Shown: in pieces, positions 31,905 to 45,463 of the stretch
Layout: every line of letters starts with the position of its first letter
How positions within the stretch are numbered: position 1 is the first letter of the stretch
DNA from: Silurus meridionalis
Taxonomy: Eukaryota; Chordata; Actinopteri; Siluriformes; Siluridae
NCBI RefSeq assembly: GCF_014805685.1
Contig: NC_060890.1
Span: 14,690,500-14,754,499 of the forward strand
Direction of reading: 5' to 3'
DNA length: 64,000 nt
Made by a program: the position numbers and the translations under genes
The notes under the pieces: model-generated
Databases searched by the model: none
What the model was told of the DNA's origin: nothing
The model's input: only the letters and a program-made list of their open reading frames with translations

Positions 31905-34185
31905 ACAAAACCTACGCCTCTGTAGAAATGACCTGACAGTTTTTTCTCTTACAGTTTGTGAGCCTCCGTTTTGTTTATTGTCAAGGATGGATGTCTAGTG
32001 CACAACAATATATTCATTTTTCTGAATACATGGAACTTGGGGCTATAAAGAAAGGTTTCATTTCATATTAAACATTTGTCCACAGAGAAACCTGAATGAT
32101 CATGATCCCTTTTTCTCTGGGGAAGAAAATGTACATTTTATCCTAAAGTCCAGCTATGTCATTGTGCATTTTGAAGGCAGATTCTCCAGCAGATATTTAG
32201 CTTTTTGCAGCCTTGTGTCCTGCTGTGCTCATGCTGGGAGTAATAATGGATAAATGGGGGGAAAGCTGGTTAAAAACTGGGTAATGACTTCTTCCCTATC
32301 TCCATGCTAAATGTATCTTAGATCTGAGATGAAATGATGAAACAAATCACTTTGACACATGGTCTTATTTGTGACACAATATAAATTCATTTTATTTTTT
32401 ACAAAATCCGGAGTATGTGCAGCAATGAATTATAGATGACTGCACTAGTTCTGCCATGTTTTATGTTAGGATCTGACTTACATCATAGAGCTCTGTGCAA
32501 AACGACACCAGATGCAAAGGCACTTTAATTCCTTTATACATGTTGAGCTGACTGTATGCCATTGTTTTGTATTCCTTTGTGCAGTGGGTTTTAGTTAGAG
32601 ATCATTTTTTAAATTCCCTGTGTTGCACATAAAAAGAATCTTAAAGGACCATATGCTGTTCTGACAGAGCTGCCCTGCCAGCAGTTATGTTTACTCAGGT
32701 GAGAATGCTTTCACTGTACTGCATACGCCAGCATACAGGAAGCATCTTTTCATCATACACCAGATGTAATGGAGAAAAATAAAAAATAAACCATAGTACA
32801 CCAAAGGACTGTTGAATTCTTGATCCTGATTGGTCAAAGATTAGTTGACCTAATTTCAGATTAATTAATCTGAGATTAGTTCCAACAAATCACAGGTTTA
32901 CACTTAAACGTGTGTTCTAATATATTATTGTTTCTATAATAACTATATACTCTAGCATATGTGAACTTACAGTAGGATGGCAGAAATTTGAATTAAATGG
33001 ATGAAAAGTAATATGGGTAATATTTTTCTTATTGGGGACATTCATTTTAATTTTTTACATATTTGGCCATTTTGGAAGGGGAAAAATAAAAAGTAGTTTC
33101 TTTGTTTGTCGTGGAAAAGCATTCAGAACAAAGGCCTTTGTGGTTTCTCCATAACATGACAAGCTTCTTATTTTTGTTGAGAGGGAAACTCTTTGTAGCT
33201 GTTATAATGCATGTGTTGACAGGAATTCGTTTGTTTCATGTGTACTCCACAACATTAAATGTAGATGGATGAAATGTAACTGTAAATGGTGTCCTTTCAA
33301 GTGTGCATACTTTTCTTTTGCACAAAAAAGGCTTCAGATATTATATTGATCTAATGCTTAGCCTTTAAACCCACCCATTAAGGCTGCTATGTATGTGGAG
33401 CATTTATGTCAGCCAGCTATGACAGACACACACCGTCTGTTTCATTGTCTCTTATATTGGCCTCTTCATTGACCAGCTGCTAATAACCATTGATCTTGGA
33501 TTAAATCTAAAGTCTTGAAGGCCTAAATGTAATTTAAGTGTACTTGTCATTTTGATTAATATTTAAATTGTCTATTTTACTATTTCATATGACCACATTC
33601 ACATCAATTCCTTTGTAGTGCCAACTGTAAAAAGTAAAAACAACAAAAACAAAAAAGGTATTAAAGGTATAAAGCTAGCAGCGGTTTATGTTCTGTTTCA
33701 TATACTATATAAGGACCATTAAATGAGCTTCACATTAGGCCAGAGTTTGGACAAGGCATACCCAGACAGACAGAGCTCATATTGTGCCCAAGGCCTATAA
33801 ACTCTTTGCTCATCTTAGCTAAACTTAGCCTTCATGTGCTCTTGATTTCAAACCAAATCTTTCTAAATATTTGGGCAAATATTAAAGCATCTTAGAAAGG
33901 TCTGGAGGGTGTTTTCTCCCAACCGGTAGCTAGTGGTTGCTTTTAAAATTCTCCATTTGTGTGTGTTTGCAAGCCACCAATGTGTACCTGTGGTGGAATT
34001 CAGGTGGGTTGGATCTAGTCCACACAACCAGGCATGTGTTTGAGATGCTCATATGAGGTGAAAGTGTAAAGTTATGCAAAGAATTGAAGGGATTCCAAAC
34101 AGGGGAAAAAGATTATTTGCATTTTAGGTACTCTTGAACTAAACATTCATTGTGGCCCATTACATGTATATGCCACTCACTCGAT

Positions 34186-34188
<3 letters not shown>

Positions 34189-34250
<62 letters not shown>
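34189..34250. repeat. (AT)n microsatellite
   Basis: About 31 perfect AT units, 150 bases before TIR element copy 2. Confidence 0.97.
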
Positions 34251-34253
<3 letters not shown>

Positions 34254-34396
34254 GGAACGCATGCAAATGAGTGTTGCACAACCAAGGACACAATATAAGA
34301 GGGTTGTAAAAGTTTAAAATCTGTAATTATTTGATAGTTGGCAAGGAATTGGATGCATGATCACTACAAGACCTTCCTACTACAGTCTTCTACTTA

Positions 34397-35198
34397 CCGT
34401 ATTTTTCGGACTATAAGCCGCTACTTTTTTCCCACGTTTTGAACCCTTAAACAACGAAGCGGCTAATTTATGGATTTTTCCTGGGTTTTTCCCGGTTTCA
34501 CAAACTTCAAGCCAAAAAACTGAGCGACATAACATTAGACCAATGATATTTCCGAATGGAAACGAGAAAAAAAGGCACCTCACCTGTGTTCTGAGCTGCA
34601 CGGCATCGGGAGAAAAAACTTCCACCGGTGTTGATTTTTAAACGCATGATGATGACAAAAGAAAAACTCTCGAGAGAACTAGTTGTGAAAGGAAGGAGGA
34701 GGACAGTGAACAATGACTTTCTTGGTAGGCTACTGTTTAGATACAAGCCATTGTAGCACGTTGAGTCTGGGTGAAGGGAGAGCTCACTAACTCCATTTGC
34801 AACAGAAATCATATAAGCACAGACACGTTTCCAAAACTCTTGCTTTTTTATTTTTCTTGGCAACAGCGTTACGGGTTATTTAAAGAAACTTAGAAATGAG
34901 CGTCAGAAAATAATAAGGACATATTCCTCGGTCTTGCACACATGCAGTAATACCGGAAAATGCGGCTGCAGGCTATTCCCAAAATGCCGCTCTGCTCTTA
35001 AAGGAGCCACAACATATTTCACCCGTTACACCGTGTAACAGACACTGTCTTTCATTAAAGCCTGTGTAAAGTTCATTAGTGTAGATACATACAGGCTTAT
35101 ACACAGGTGCGGCTTATTTATGTTAAAAATACAAATATTTGTCAAATTCAGAGGGTGCGGCTTATATATGGGTGCGCTTAATAGTCCGGAAATTACGG
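34397..35198. mobile_element. TIR element copy 2 (CCGTATTTTTCGG family)
   Basis: The 802 bp copy has the left end CCGTATTTTTCGGACTATAA and the right end TAATAGTCCGGAAATTACGG, flanked by TA. The internal sequence aligns by eye along most of its length with copy 1 at 16642, with small insertions and deletions. Confidence 0.86.
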
Positions 35199-37440
35199 TA
35201 TTAACAAATTACAGAAATACTCACTGTTGTTCTTGCTAAATGAGACATCGCCAATTATTCTTTGTATGCATATTGATCATCTTGCAACCAGTTTGCTTGA
35301 CGTAATGTTTTTACATTGAAGATATATAGTGTTAAAACTATAAAGCATTCTTATGCTCTATAAAAATTATATCAAAATATCGTTCATTTTGCATTTGCTA
35401 AGAACTAAAAGTTAATTTTTGTCCTGCATAATAAAAAGGGCTGCCTTCAGTTCAGACTAATGTGAGCTCAGACTGCTGACAAATATTTCATCAACCCCAC
35501 ACTGATTGTGTTATTTCTATGGTGACAGTTACAGCTTAGAGAACACTTTGAGAGTAGAGAATACTGTTAGCTTGTGTTGTACTTATTATCTTGTGATTAT
35601 GCACTAATCTGCTAATATTGGCAGTGGGCTAATATTTGTACCTGTGTAAAACACTTGGCACACGTTAGTGCGTTAAAATCTGTACTGAGGGTGGCGCAAT
35701 TAGTTTGTTGAACTGAGAAAGAAAGTACCTGCGTTTATATAGAAATGCACAATACACTTACAATCAAATGGTTCTTTAGATGTGTGTGTATGTGTATATA
35801 TACATTGTATTTTAGCCTGTTTAATGTTTCATATACTACTATACATATTGCTCATTTTGTGAGTAAATCAGTTCACTATTCACATGTAACTATACTTATG
35901 TGTCTGAGTGAAAAAATGGAACCGTATTAACCCATGGATTTGGTTACTGCACTTACCAGAGTACTAGCTGATAAACCAGTATAAATAATGTAAGCATGTA
36001 ACAGGTACATGGGCATCATGCTGGTGTCCAAAAAGCCTTTCATGTAAAAAAAAAACCTTTCAAAGACCATGCTGCAAAGACTATTTGTGAATATCACAGA
36101 GTGTGCTCCAAAAGCATAAAAGTCCACACACACTATTGGACAGATCTTTAAGAATATTTCCTGTTTTCTTTCCACCCTATGATTCATAATCAGTAAAATA
36201 GGGCCAATCAGCTCAAGCACATGGTGGAGTGAATCATACCAATCAGTCTGACTTGCGCTTTCTAAAGAGATCATTGTGTCTTTGTCTATCTTTGAGAGTG
36301 GAAACCAAGTATATTATTAGCGAATGAGTCAAGCACCACCTTGATAAGAAATAATTGCAGGACATTCCCACAGATAAGCAACTCTTAAAACAGTAAGAGC
36401 AAGTGCAATTAAGAGCACTAGTGTGCTTTTGTGCAGTGAGAATTTTGGGAGTGCATGAGAGATCACAGTTGGAGACAGGTGAGCCAAGCTCTTCAAACGT
36501 TGCTGATGAAGGGAAACAGCTTCTTCAGATTCCTCTTCAAAGGGCACTAGGGCATTTTATTAAAGGCTAATGTGATGGCAAGAGATACTTTAAAGGAAGT
36601 GAATTTCTGTTTACTTTCATGCTGAACTCCTTGGTGGATGTTATAATTTAATGATCATTAAAATCATTTAATCATTAAATTTTTTGAACAGTCTCTATTT
36701 TTACATAGGACTGAAGTGTAACTTGTATTTGGTGTATTTGGTGGTTCATTTTAACTTTATTTCTGCAGTTATTTAAGTATTGGCACAGCTTGTAAATGGC
36801 AACAATGGTAGTAACTCAGAGTCGTGTTCATTTTGATGCAGTTAAATTATATATTTTTCACCACTGACTTCTTTTTTTTCTTTTCATTTTAGTTACACTG
36901 TTATAAAGTGCTCTCTCCTTGGTAGTAACATGTTGCACTCCCATTGTTGTCATGGTCCATTTATTTAGTCATTTATCACTTCTGCTTAGCAAATTATTCA
37001 GGTTAATGAACATAATACACTTGTTAATATTTCTTACCTTTTCTCCTCTTTTATACTTATTTTCTTTTAATAGTGTTAAAGAGTACAAGGTAAAAGAATA
37101 CCAGTTGTGTGTTCAGATTTACAGTTAGAGTTGTTAAAGATTACATGTTTTGCATCGTTACTTGGAGGTTCTGCTGGTTGACAAAAGTGAAACAGCAAGG
37201 CTTAGCTTTATTTCTCATGGTTTTCACGAACTCATTCAGTTCTACATATCTAACTGCACAGTATGTTATATACTGCAAATGCAATGAAGCTGGGTTTGAT
37301 CTTGTTCTAATTTCTCTTTTATTTATTCCATTTATTTGTCTCCTCTTTAGATACATTTTTATTTATTATCTAGTAAGTGCTAAAATATCCAAGACAAGTT
37401 AATAACCATAAAACATAATACAAATACTAATATACACTTG
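35199..37440. other. Putative ndst2 intron 1 segment
   Basis: AT-rich. It contains two hydrophobic minus-strand open frames between 35927 and 36547, listed separately, and otherwise nothing recognisable. Confidence 0.4.
35927..36547 (-). pseudogene. Unrecognised hydrophobic open frames, possible gene relic
   Basis: Two minus-strand frames lie close together: 36547-36329 (72 codons) and 36274-35927 (115 codons, open a further 13 codons upstream to a TAA). Both have hydrophobic, membrane-like runs such as TLVLLIALALTVLRVAYLW and MYLLHAYIIYTGLSASTL. I do not recognise a family. They are in different frames with a stop between, so they could be a decayed multi-pass membrane gene, or chance frames in AT-rich DNA. 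Confidence 0.2.
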
Positions 37441-38030
37441 AGTTATTTTATTAGGAATACTATACTATACTATAAAGACCTTGCTTTGATCTTAGAACAG
37501 CTTTTGGCTTTTTTGTGCTGTTGATTCTACAAGGTTTTAGACACATTCTTTTGAGATTTTGCTCCATGTTACCATCATTTAATTACATAATTGCTGCAGA
37601 TTTGTCAGGTGCTCATTAATGCTGCAAATCTTCTGTTATACCTCATTTCAGAGTGCTCTACTGTATCAGATAACTGGAACTGGTAACTGGAAATGCACTG
37701 AAGTTTTTAGAACTCATTGTAATGTTCATGAAACCAGTTTGAGTTGACATGGTATATTATTATGCTAGAGGTAGTACTATATATTTCACAAGTCAGGTTA
37801 AGTACATAGATTAATTATGTTTTTGTCATATTATGACCCTACCATCTGCATGCCAAAGCAGAAATCATGACTCATCAAACCAAGCAATGCTTAAACCTGT
37901 CCAGACCTGCCAGTTTGGATGAGCTTATGCCCACTGTAGCCTCAGATTTCTGTTTTTGCCCAGTAGAACCTGTGCTTCTTTTACTGTAACGCATCCACCT
38001 AAAAAGGTGACAGGAGACATTAACTGTAGC
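37440..38030 (-). mobile_element. Degenerate Tc1-like element, minus strand
   Basis: Starting at TTATTTTATTAGGAATACTA, blocks such as GATTCTACAAGGTTTTAGAC, TTGCTGCAGATTTGTCAGG, GACCCTACCATCTGCATG, CATGACTCATCAAACCAAGC and GCCCACTGTAGCCTCAGATT occur in the order of a known fish Tc1-like transposon, read antisense to its transposase. No frame is open. Confidence 0.72.
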
Positions 38031-38039
38031 CCTTGACCC

Positions 38040-41000
38040 GTATTGTCATATTCATTGTGTTATTTTAATTTACTTGCAAAAGGCTCGATGTAAAGTGGGT
38101 TTTAGGAACAGACTGTTTTAGGGCAGATGTTTAGAACAAAGTGTAAAAATGAAGGGGAAAAAAAGAGTAGTTCACACTGTGGCAGATGTACACAAAGTGT
38201 TAGTGTGAAATTTCACAGCTACCTAAAAATTCTACCTAAAAAAAAGGTCAGCGCTAAAGGTTTGAGGCTTGAGCACATCTTAGTGGATGGGAATCATTAC
38301 CACTCGCCTATGACTGGTTTCACATCAGTTAATTTTCTCATTAAATGCTGGTCTATTGGATGTGACAGTAACTATTGTGTCTCTTGTTCTCTAGACGATG
38401 GGGGCCATTACCACACACCACATTAATAATCGACTTCAATATTTCTAGATGTGAACAGAGAGAAGGAATGCATTCCAAATGGATCAGATTGATTTTGTAT
38501 GCGTCTACCTCTCGATTGCATTAAATGTCCGATTTTTCAAAAAGATGGAGAACCCCTGGTGCTCTGCTACAGGAGCACCCTTCTCAGTGTTGTCATGGAG
38601 ACAGACTTAAGCTGCTCTGTGATGCCAGTATTGTGTTAGCATCAATCCTCTCTTATGTGATGGCCATTATCAATTTTGCTCTAGATCAATTTGCATTGTT
38701 GGAATTTAAAATAAAGGGTTAATTCTGACCTTCCTGTCACATCAGCTTCAGGGGGAATAAATATTGCATTGAACAGGACTCATAAACTATTAAACTACGT
38801 GACTATGTAGTTAAAGTTCGACCAACTTTTAACTCCTGCGTTAATAGCAGTTACTTTTGAATATAATAGTACTTTAACTCCACAACACACCAGACCCTGA
38901 GTAAATGTTGCTGGGTTTCTGTGCCTCCTGCAGAAGTGGGCAGTGAGCTGAATTCAGAGAACGTGTCTCTCCAGTCTCAACAGGGGTCATTACTCTAGCG
39001 TACTCTGAGTGAAATGGGAGGGCAGGACTGTTTGGCCTTTTGCACAGTGTGTGCACTGTTAACAAATTCTCTACAGACATGAATCAGTGACAGGAGATAA
39101 TGTGGAGGCAGTGGGGGAGTTTGTAAAAGTTCATAGAGATTTGATCCATAAGACAGGGCATAAAAATGTAAGAGTAGAATTTTAGATCTTACTTGGACTT
39201 TCTGGAGATTGATTTTTCTGGGTATTCTGGATAGGTTTTCTAAAACATTGATTGGCCTCAGTAAATTGGCAGTAGCTGTTTTTTTTTTTTTGCATGAATG
39301 TGTGTTTTATATAGTTCACTGCAAAAGACTGCTGTACCATCCAGGATAGATTTCTTCTGATAGATTCTGGCAATCACCATAATCTTTTGGCAGTACAGCA
39401 GAAAAGTGTACACCTTATAGGTGTTTAAATCTTGAAAATACTATAGCCATCTGTGGCCTGGAGTACAAGAAGGCTAAATTGGCCCATCACTCAGTTTGGG
39501 AAGAATGACATATAGTTTTCTCCTGTCTTTATGAAGTGACAGTAGCCAATCGTAGGTGTCATTGAGCTCAAGTGTGTAGAACCGGGTGAATAGAGCTTTC
39601 TTCTGGGCATGTTTCTATGCTGCACTGTGACAGCATGGACAGAAATTCTTAAAGATTCACTCTTTTAGAGAAAGTATATGCAATTCCTCACCTTCCAATA
39701 GCAGGTGGGTGGGAAATGGCCATATTATGGAGAAAATGGGGGAAATAAAAAAAAAAAAAAAAGCTGATTTGTGTTACTGTAAAAAAAAATCGGACAATAG
39801 ATCAGAGTACAAATAGCAGTAATATCTTTATCTCCAGATACAGTTGAATACCAAATTCAAACACTAACTAATCTCTCTGAAGTCAGTGAGATAATTGGAT
39901 TTTGCTCTTGGGCATTTTTCATACATCTGAAGGAAAGTACAAAGATATTTTGTTGATTAAAATTATAAAACATTAAAGCATTGAATAATTGTGACTTAAT
40001 GTTGGAGATACTGAGTGACTGTCATTTTAGTCATGGCCAATTAGCCCTTGTACAAACTGGAAAACAAAGACAGAAATTCTGACTTTCCTGAGCTAGCAGG
40101 ACATTCCTCTCCCCTCGATTATCTAATCTTGTAGCAGAGAATATTGCATCATTGGTTAATATCTGATTATGAAAGTGAATTGTGCAGAGTAGAGCATAAC
40201 CCATGCCTTCACCAGAATCTGAGCTGACGGGTGTAAAAGTGTCCTGCCTTTGTTTTTCTCTTCATATCATATCCTCAAGTGTTTCCTGCCCCACATGGTC
40301 CAGGTCCCTGCAGCATTCATGGTTTTTCATTCATTTTATTTTTATTTTAACTATATACAAGTAGATACGGAAGGTATCACTTTGACCAGCTGTTTTTTTT
40401 ATTCCCTTCAATTCTTAAGTTCTTTAAAGCTGCTTTGAGACAATGTCCACTGTGAAAAGCGCTATAGAAATAAACTTAAACTTGAACTTTTTTTTAATTA
40501 CAGTAGATTAGAGGGCATGCCAGACTTCTAAACTCTAAGCAAAAAGTCCTAACTGACTACAGTATATGTGAAATACTAAATGGCCACTGTTGCCAATGGC
40601 ATATAATGTACTATAAACTATGGTATAAATCTCTTTTTTTTTAATTGCTAACATAAAAGCGAAGTTTATGGTATACTTAAACTGTCAGTTCTCCCTTCTG
40701 TCTCTGTGGCAAAAGCCATCTCACACTTGAGCAGATCACATTTTGAAAAGTCTCTTGGGCTGATCGTCAGCCTTTACTCATGACACTTGTTTTGATGAAA
40801 AATGCCTTCAGTACATATTGTGTTTGCTCTCTCTAGATTCTGACAGAGCACAGGGACCAACGCCTACTGAGCACTGCCCTTTTAATTGACAATTCTTTTC
40901 TCTCAACTTATTCATCCTCAGTGGGGGGTCTTTAGTCTCTGCACAGGAGCTATTCAGCATTTCATTGATATTTCATTATGGCTGGTTCGCCATATTGATG

Positions 41001-41330
41001 AAGGTATTTGTAGCTTTTTCTGTCTTGTAAATTTCCATTACATACGGACTCGTGAGACATTAGATGAAATACATCTTCAGGCCAACATGATGCTTAAATG
41101 CACCATAGCATAGATTCTACAAGATTCCTTTTTCTTATTAAATAAAATAAAGTACACAACATGCTTTTCAGATTTGAATAGATTTATATAGACTTTATTC
41201 TTCTTATGTCTTGCTCAAAAAAAAGACATTAAACCTAAAACAAAAGCAGTGTGGGCTTGAATTTAACATGCTTCTGAAGGCCTCTTGATGGCCAGTGTGG
41301 AATGAGACACTTTTTAATATGAAATTAATT
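38040..41330. other. Putative ndst2 intron 1 segment
   Basis: No supported gene. The block at about 38270-38740 is more complex than its surroundings. There is a LINE/SINE tail near 40425. Confidence 0.42.
40425..40490 (+). repeat. LINE/SINE 3' tail
   Basis: AAAGCTGCTTTGAGACAATG, TCCACTGTGAAAAGCGCTAT and AGAAATAAACTTAAACTTGA form the clearest copy of this tail family in the window. Confidence 0.68.
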
Positions 41331-41700
41331 AAGGTCTTGGTGTGAGACATGGTGTGATGCTACACACAATACTTCAACATTTGGTGTTCATTTGTTCTTA
41401 TGGGGATATGAACCTAAATCATGCCAGCAGAAATGCATGCCCTCCACAGAATAATAGATCCACAGCGTAGGAGTCAAGCACTCAGGCCTGTATGAGGCAC
41501 TCACCCACTTGTCAAGAGTATGGCGAAGGATGACTCATCTGATCATATCACTTTTTTCTGCCATTTCCACAGTTGTGGACGCACTGTTCTTGCTGACAGA
41601 ATGATCACGCTCCTGTCCTGACATTTTTAGTTGCTATTTTGTTTTCCTTACTATATCCCCTTATTCCTTACATTGTCCCCTTATCAGTCATTGATTGTTC
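41330..41700 (-). mobile_element. Decayed Tc1-like fragment
   Basis: TCATGCCAGCAGAAATGCAT, GCCCTCCACAGAATAATAGA and GACTCATCTGATCATATCAC resemble the middle of Tc1-like fish elements read antisense to the transposase. The sequence is very diverged and the ends are uncertain. Confidence 0.42.
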
Positions 41701-44140
41701 ACTTCTGACCACAATTTACAAACTTATCTACCAATGTCTATCATTTATAACGTAATCTAACGGTTCAATGCTATTGAAAGACTTTTGAGCAGTCTTTTCT
41801 GACTGAAGCGTCTGTCAGATGGCATCAATAACAAGCCCACTACCAAATTTGCATGGATCTTTTGCTCTTTCCATTTTAGTCCAAAATCATTGTCAGCTGA
41901 TCCTGAATAGCATTTGGGTACCACAAAGCATAACAGCATGTTTATTGCTCAAATGTAAAATACGGTGCAACTGTCAAATTTTTTTTCCAATTAATCCTTG
42001 CATTTTATTCTTTAGGTTGTAACCATAAATAAATCAATTGATTATTTAAAAAAACATTTAAAAAAAGACTGTTAATGTCCAAAGTATGTTGTATTATCAA
42101 CCAGGATTAATATCTGGCCACTGAAAATCGTTGGTATAAAACAATCTTTAAAGCTTTTAAAGTTTTAGTAGCTTTTGTGTATCACTGAAATTAGAGTTGC
42201 AACATATTTATCAGAACCTATATATCACAAGATCTCAAATAGGTTACATTTAATAACCTTTTTAAGAAATGATCTGGTATCCAAATGTCCAAAGGATGAT
42301 GTACTGGTATTGCAGAAGCTTGCACCATGCGAAAGAACCATTGCCCCTCTCATGTCTATCAGGGAGTGGATTTTTTCCATAAATTATGTACTAGTGTGAT
42401 ATATTAAAACAAAACAAAAATAGAAATTTGCTCAAATTAGTGCAACTCAATTTGGTTTTCTGCATATTGTAATTAAAATATATAGTAATATAAATTGAAT
42501 ATGCTATTCTTGTGACATGATTAGTAACCAAACATAATTACTACTACTGAAAGAATATAATACGGACTAACTGAAAGAATATGAGTGCATACAGTATGCT
42601 CACTAACAGACCATGTAAAAATGGACTAAGCAATCATTTGTATGAAGACAATGTGATAGTCAATAGTCTTCAAATGCTGCATGCTAATCCTCTCACACTC
42701 AGCTATAAGTAATGAAAGTAAGCATGTTTTCAAAGGCTCACCATTTAGAGCTGGTTCATTTTTCAATGCTTTTCTTTTTCATTTTATCAGCATAAAGCAC
42801 TGACCTTCAAATACTGTCTGTTAACAAAGCTGTGATTTGAATTCTCCTAGTGTGCTGAATGGCCAGAGATCCCAATCCACTGATGTAGCCGAGCCGTGAT
42901 AATGGGCCTGTTTCTGCCTTTTCCCCACTGCTCTTTAACATTCAGCACTGCTGTAGTCTGGACCTTTTTCCACCCCTTTGTCTCAAAAGGAAATCAATTG
43001 TTTTTAATGAAGGAGATTCTTTGGCATCTAGATGAAGAGGAGAGAACAATAGCTTATGGCCAAATCATTTTCTGTAATCAAACTGTCATGAAGTGCTCTT
43101 TCTGAAACTCTGGCATCGATCGTTCTCAGATGAATGATGCTTTCAGGTGTGGTTTTGAATTAAAAGCCCATATAAGCACATGAGGTTGAGCTGTCATCTG
43201 TTTGCTTTTCTATAAATATTCATTTCTTTTTATTCATCTGTTTTTTGCCTTATACTAAATCTAGATGCTGCTGTATGCTCTTACTCCCATTTTCTTCACA
43301 GATGGAATTTTAATTTGAATGGAATGTACCAGTATTATTTTCCCTCCAAAACGAGCAGCTCCTAGCATTCACGTGTGGTTAGGGCACTCTGCGAATGTTA
43401 GGTTTATAATATATATTACAGTGAATGTTTTATAGCTGCGTTTATCTCTGGTAATGTTGTAACAAATTGCAATGCTTGACATTTATGGCTTGTTAAAATG
43501 TTTGCTGTGAAAGGAAGAGCTTTACAACTCTCTAAAACATTATCACTTGACAAAGTCCCAGACTTAACATTCAAATAAAATTGGCTTCATGGCTTTAGGT
43601 ACAGTAGCTAATAACTCAAGCTGGAAAACATCCAACTTGCCTTTAATTTACAATGCACACTGTAACTTTGTTTTTCCAGTGAGTCTTAATGTATTCAGGT
43701 CCTGAGAGGATTTCCTGTTAGGATTCCTTCATTTCCTTGTAGTTTTTCATCAGTGCCATCGGCTTCTCTTTTATTTTCTGAGTCCCTGGCTGTGCAGAAC
43801 TCATAGTGCGAGAGCATAAACAATTACCCAGGGTGCACCACAATACTGGCCTCTATTCCTTCCCATTGTTAGGGGATATAAAGTCGAATGTGTGACATTC
43901 CAAAACACAAAGACACACAGAATTGCATTCAGCCAAAGGTTTTTTTCACCCATACACTTTTTTCCACACAATTTGCTAGCATTTCCCTTTCTTTTTCTTA
44001 TACTGTTTTATTATTGTCTTCCCATTTTTTTTTTATTGTATTCTCTAAATTCAATGTGTGGCCTTTGGGTTTACACTGTATTTGATTAGCAATAACCATG
44101 GTAAATTATCTTGATATAATAATCAATAATTATATAAAAA
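41701..44140. other. Putative ndst2 intron 1 segment
   Basis: AT-rich sequence without coding evidence. The block at about 42840-43200 is compositionally complex and may be conserved noncoding sequence. Confidence 0.4.
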
Positions 44141-45406
44141 CCCAATTTGCCTTTATCCTCCTGGGCATGGAATTCACAGGTTGTTGCTGGGATCCTCTTC
44201 CACTCGTCCATAATGACATCATGGAGCTGCTGGATGTTAGACACCTGGAGCTTCTCCGCCTTCCGATTGAAGGTGCTCAATAGGGTTCAGGTCTGGAGAC
44301 ATACCTGGCCACTCCATCACCTTCACCTTTAGCAAGACAGTTGTCTTCTTATTGGTGTGTTTGGGTTTCTGATGGGAGGGCATCATCTTCTGCTTCAGAA
44401 TGTTGCAATACATGTTGGAATCTATGTTTCCCTCAATAAACCGTAGCTCCCCAGTACCAGCAGCACTCATGCAGCCCCAGACCATGATGCTACCACCACC
44501 ATGCTTGACTGTAGGCAAGTCACAATTTTTTTGGTCTCCTTACCAAGACATTGCCATACATGAACACCATCTGAGCCAAACAAGTTTATCTTAGTCTCAT
44601 CAGACCACAGGACATGGTTCCAGTAATTCATGCTCTTGGACAGGTTGCTTCAGCAAACTGTTTGCTGGCTTTCTTTTAAACCAGCTTTAGAAGAAGCTTC
44701 CTTCTGGGACGATGGCCATGCAAACCGACTTGTTGCAGTGTTCGGAGTATGGTCTGAGCACTGACAAGCAGACCTCCTGCTGCAGCTACCTTTTAAGCAA
44801 TGCTGGCATCACTCATGCGTCTGTTTTTTGAAGCCAGCTTTTGTACCTGACGCACAGCACGAGCACTTAACTTCTTTGATCGACCATTGCGAGATCTGTT
44901 TCGAGTGGAACCCGTCTTGGAAAACCTCTGTATGGCCCTGGCCACTGTACTGCAATGTTTTCAGTTTCAGGGTGTTAGTAATCTTCTTATAGCTCGGCCA
45001 TCATTGTGGAGAGCAACAATTCCAATTCTCAAATCTTTAAGAGAGTTCTCTGCCATGAGGTGCCATGTTGAACATCCAGTGGTCAGTATAAGAGAATTGT
45101 TCTAAAAGGACCAAATTTAAACTGCTCTAATACAAGAATCACAAATTTGTATGCTCCTGTCAAACAGTCAAAAACATAAACATTATAAGTAGGACATGTG
45201 GCTTTGCATAGTTACACGATGTACAGCTGTTATCACTAAGGGTGTACTCACTTTTGTTGCCAGTTATTTTGACAATAATGTCTGTATGTTGAGTTATTTT
45301 CAGAGGACAGTAGATCTATACTGCTATACAATCTGCTACTCTTAATTATTGTCCCTTGAGAAGACATATTAAAATGGTTGCAGAAATGTTAGATGTGTTT
45401 TGTGAG

Positions 45407-45412
<6 letters not shown>
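44140..45412 (-). mobile_element. Tc1-like transposon relic with transposase fragments
   Basis: On the minus strand, 44518-44237 encodes a Tc1 transposase C-terminal piece with KHGGGSIMVWGCMSAAG, MEWPGMSPDLNPIEHL and the Asn-Pro-Ile-Glu motif typical of the DDE domain. The N-terminal region lies at about 44540-45110 in broken frames. The outer end at 45240-45412 has GGGTGTACTCACTTTTGTTG and ends TTTTGTGAGATACTGT, a known terminal repeat, directly joined to a (TG)n array. No matching left terminal repeat was seen, so the left end looks truncated. Confidence 0.85.

Positions 45413-45463
<51 letters not shown>

Larger units (their letters stand above)
27886..34396. other. Putative ndst2 intron 1 segment
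   Basis: No supported coding sequence. It holds several microsatellites and a complex block at about 28090-28420 with clustered ATTA and TGCAAAT motifs that may be regulatory. Poly(T) runs are near 28550 and 28640. Confidence 0.45.

Noticed and set aside
31677..31998. Open frames made of His-Thr, Val-Cys or Gly-rich repeats
   Set aside because: They are translations of (CA)n, (GT)n and (GGT)n microsatellites. The same applies to frames at 45346-45581, 46988-47449, 48181-48366, 59022-59335 and 61885-62548.
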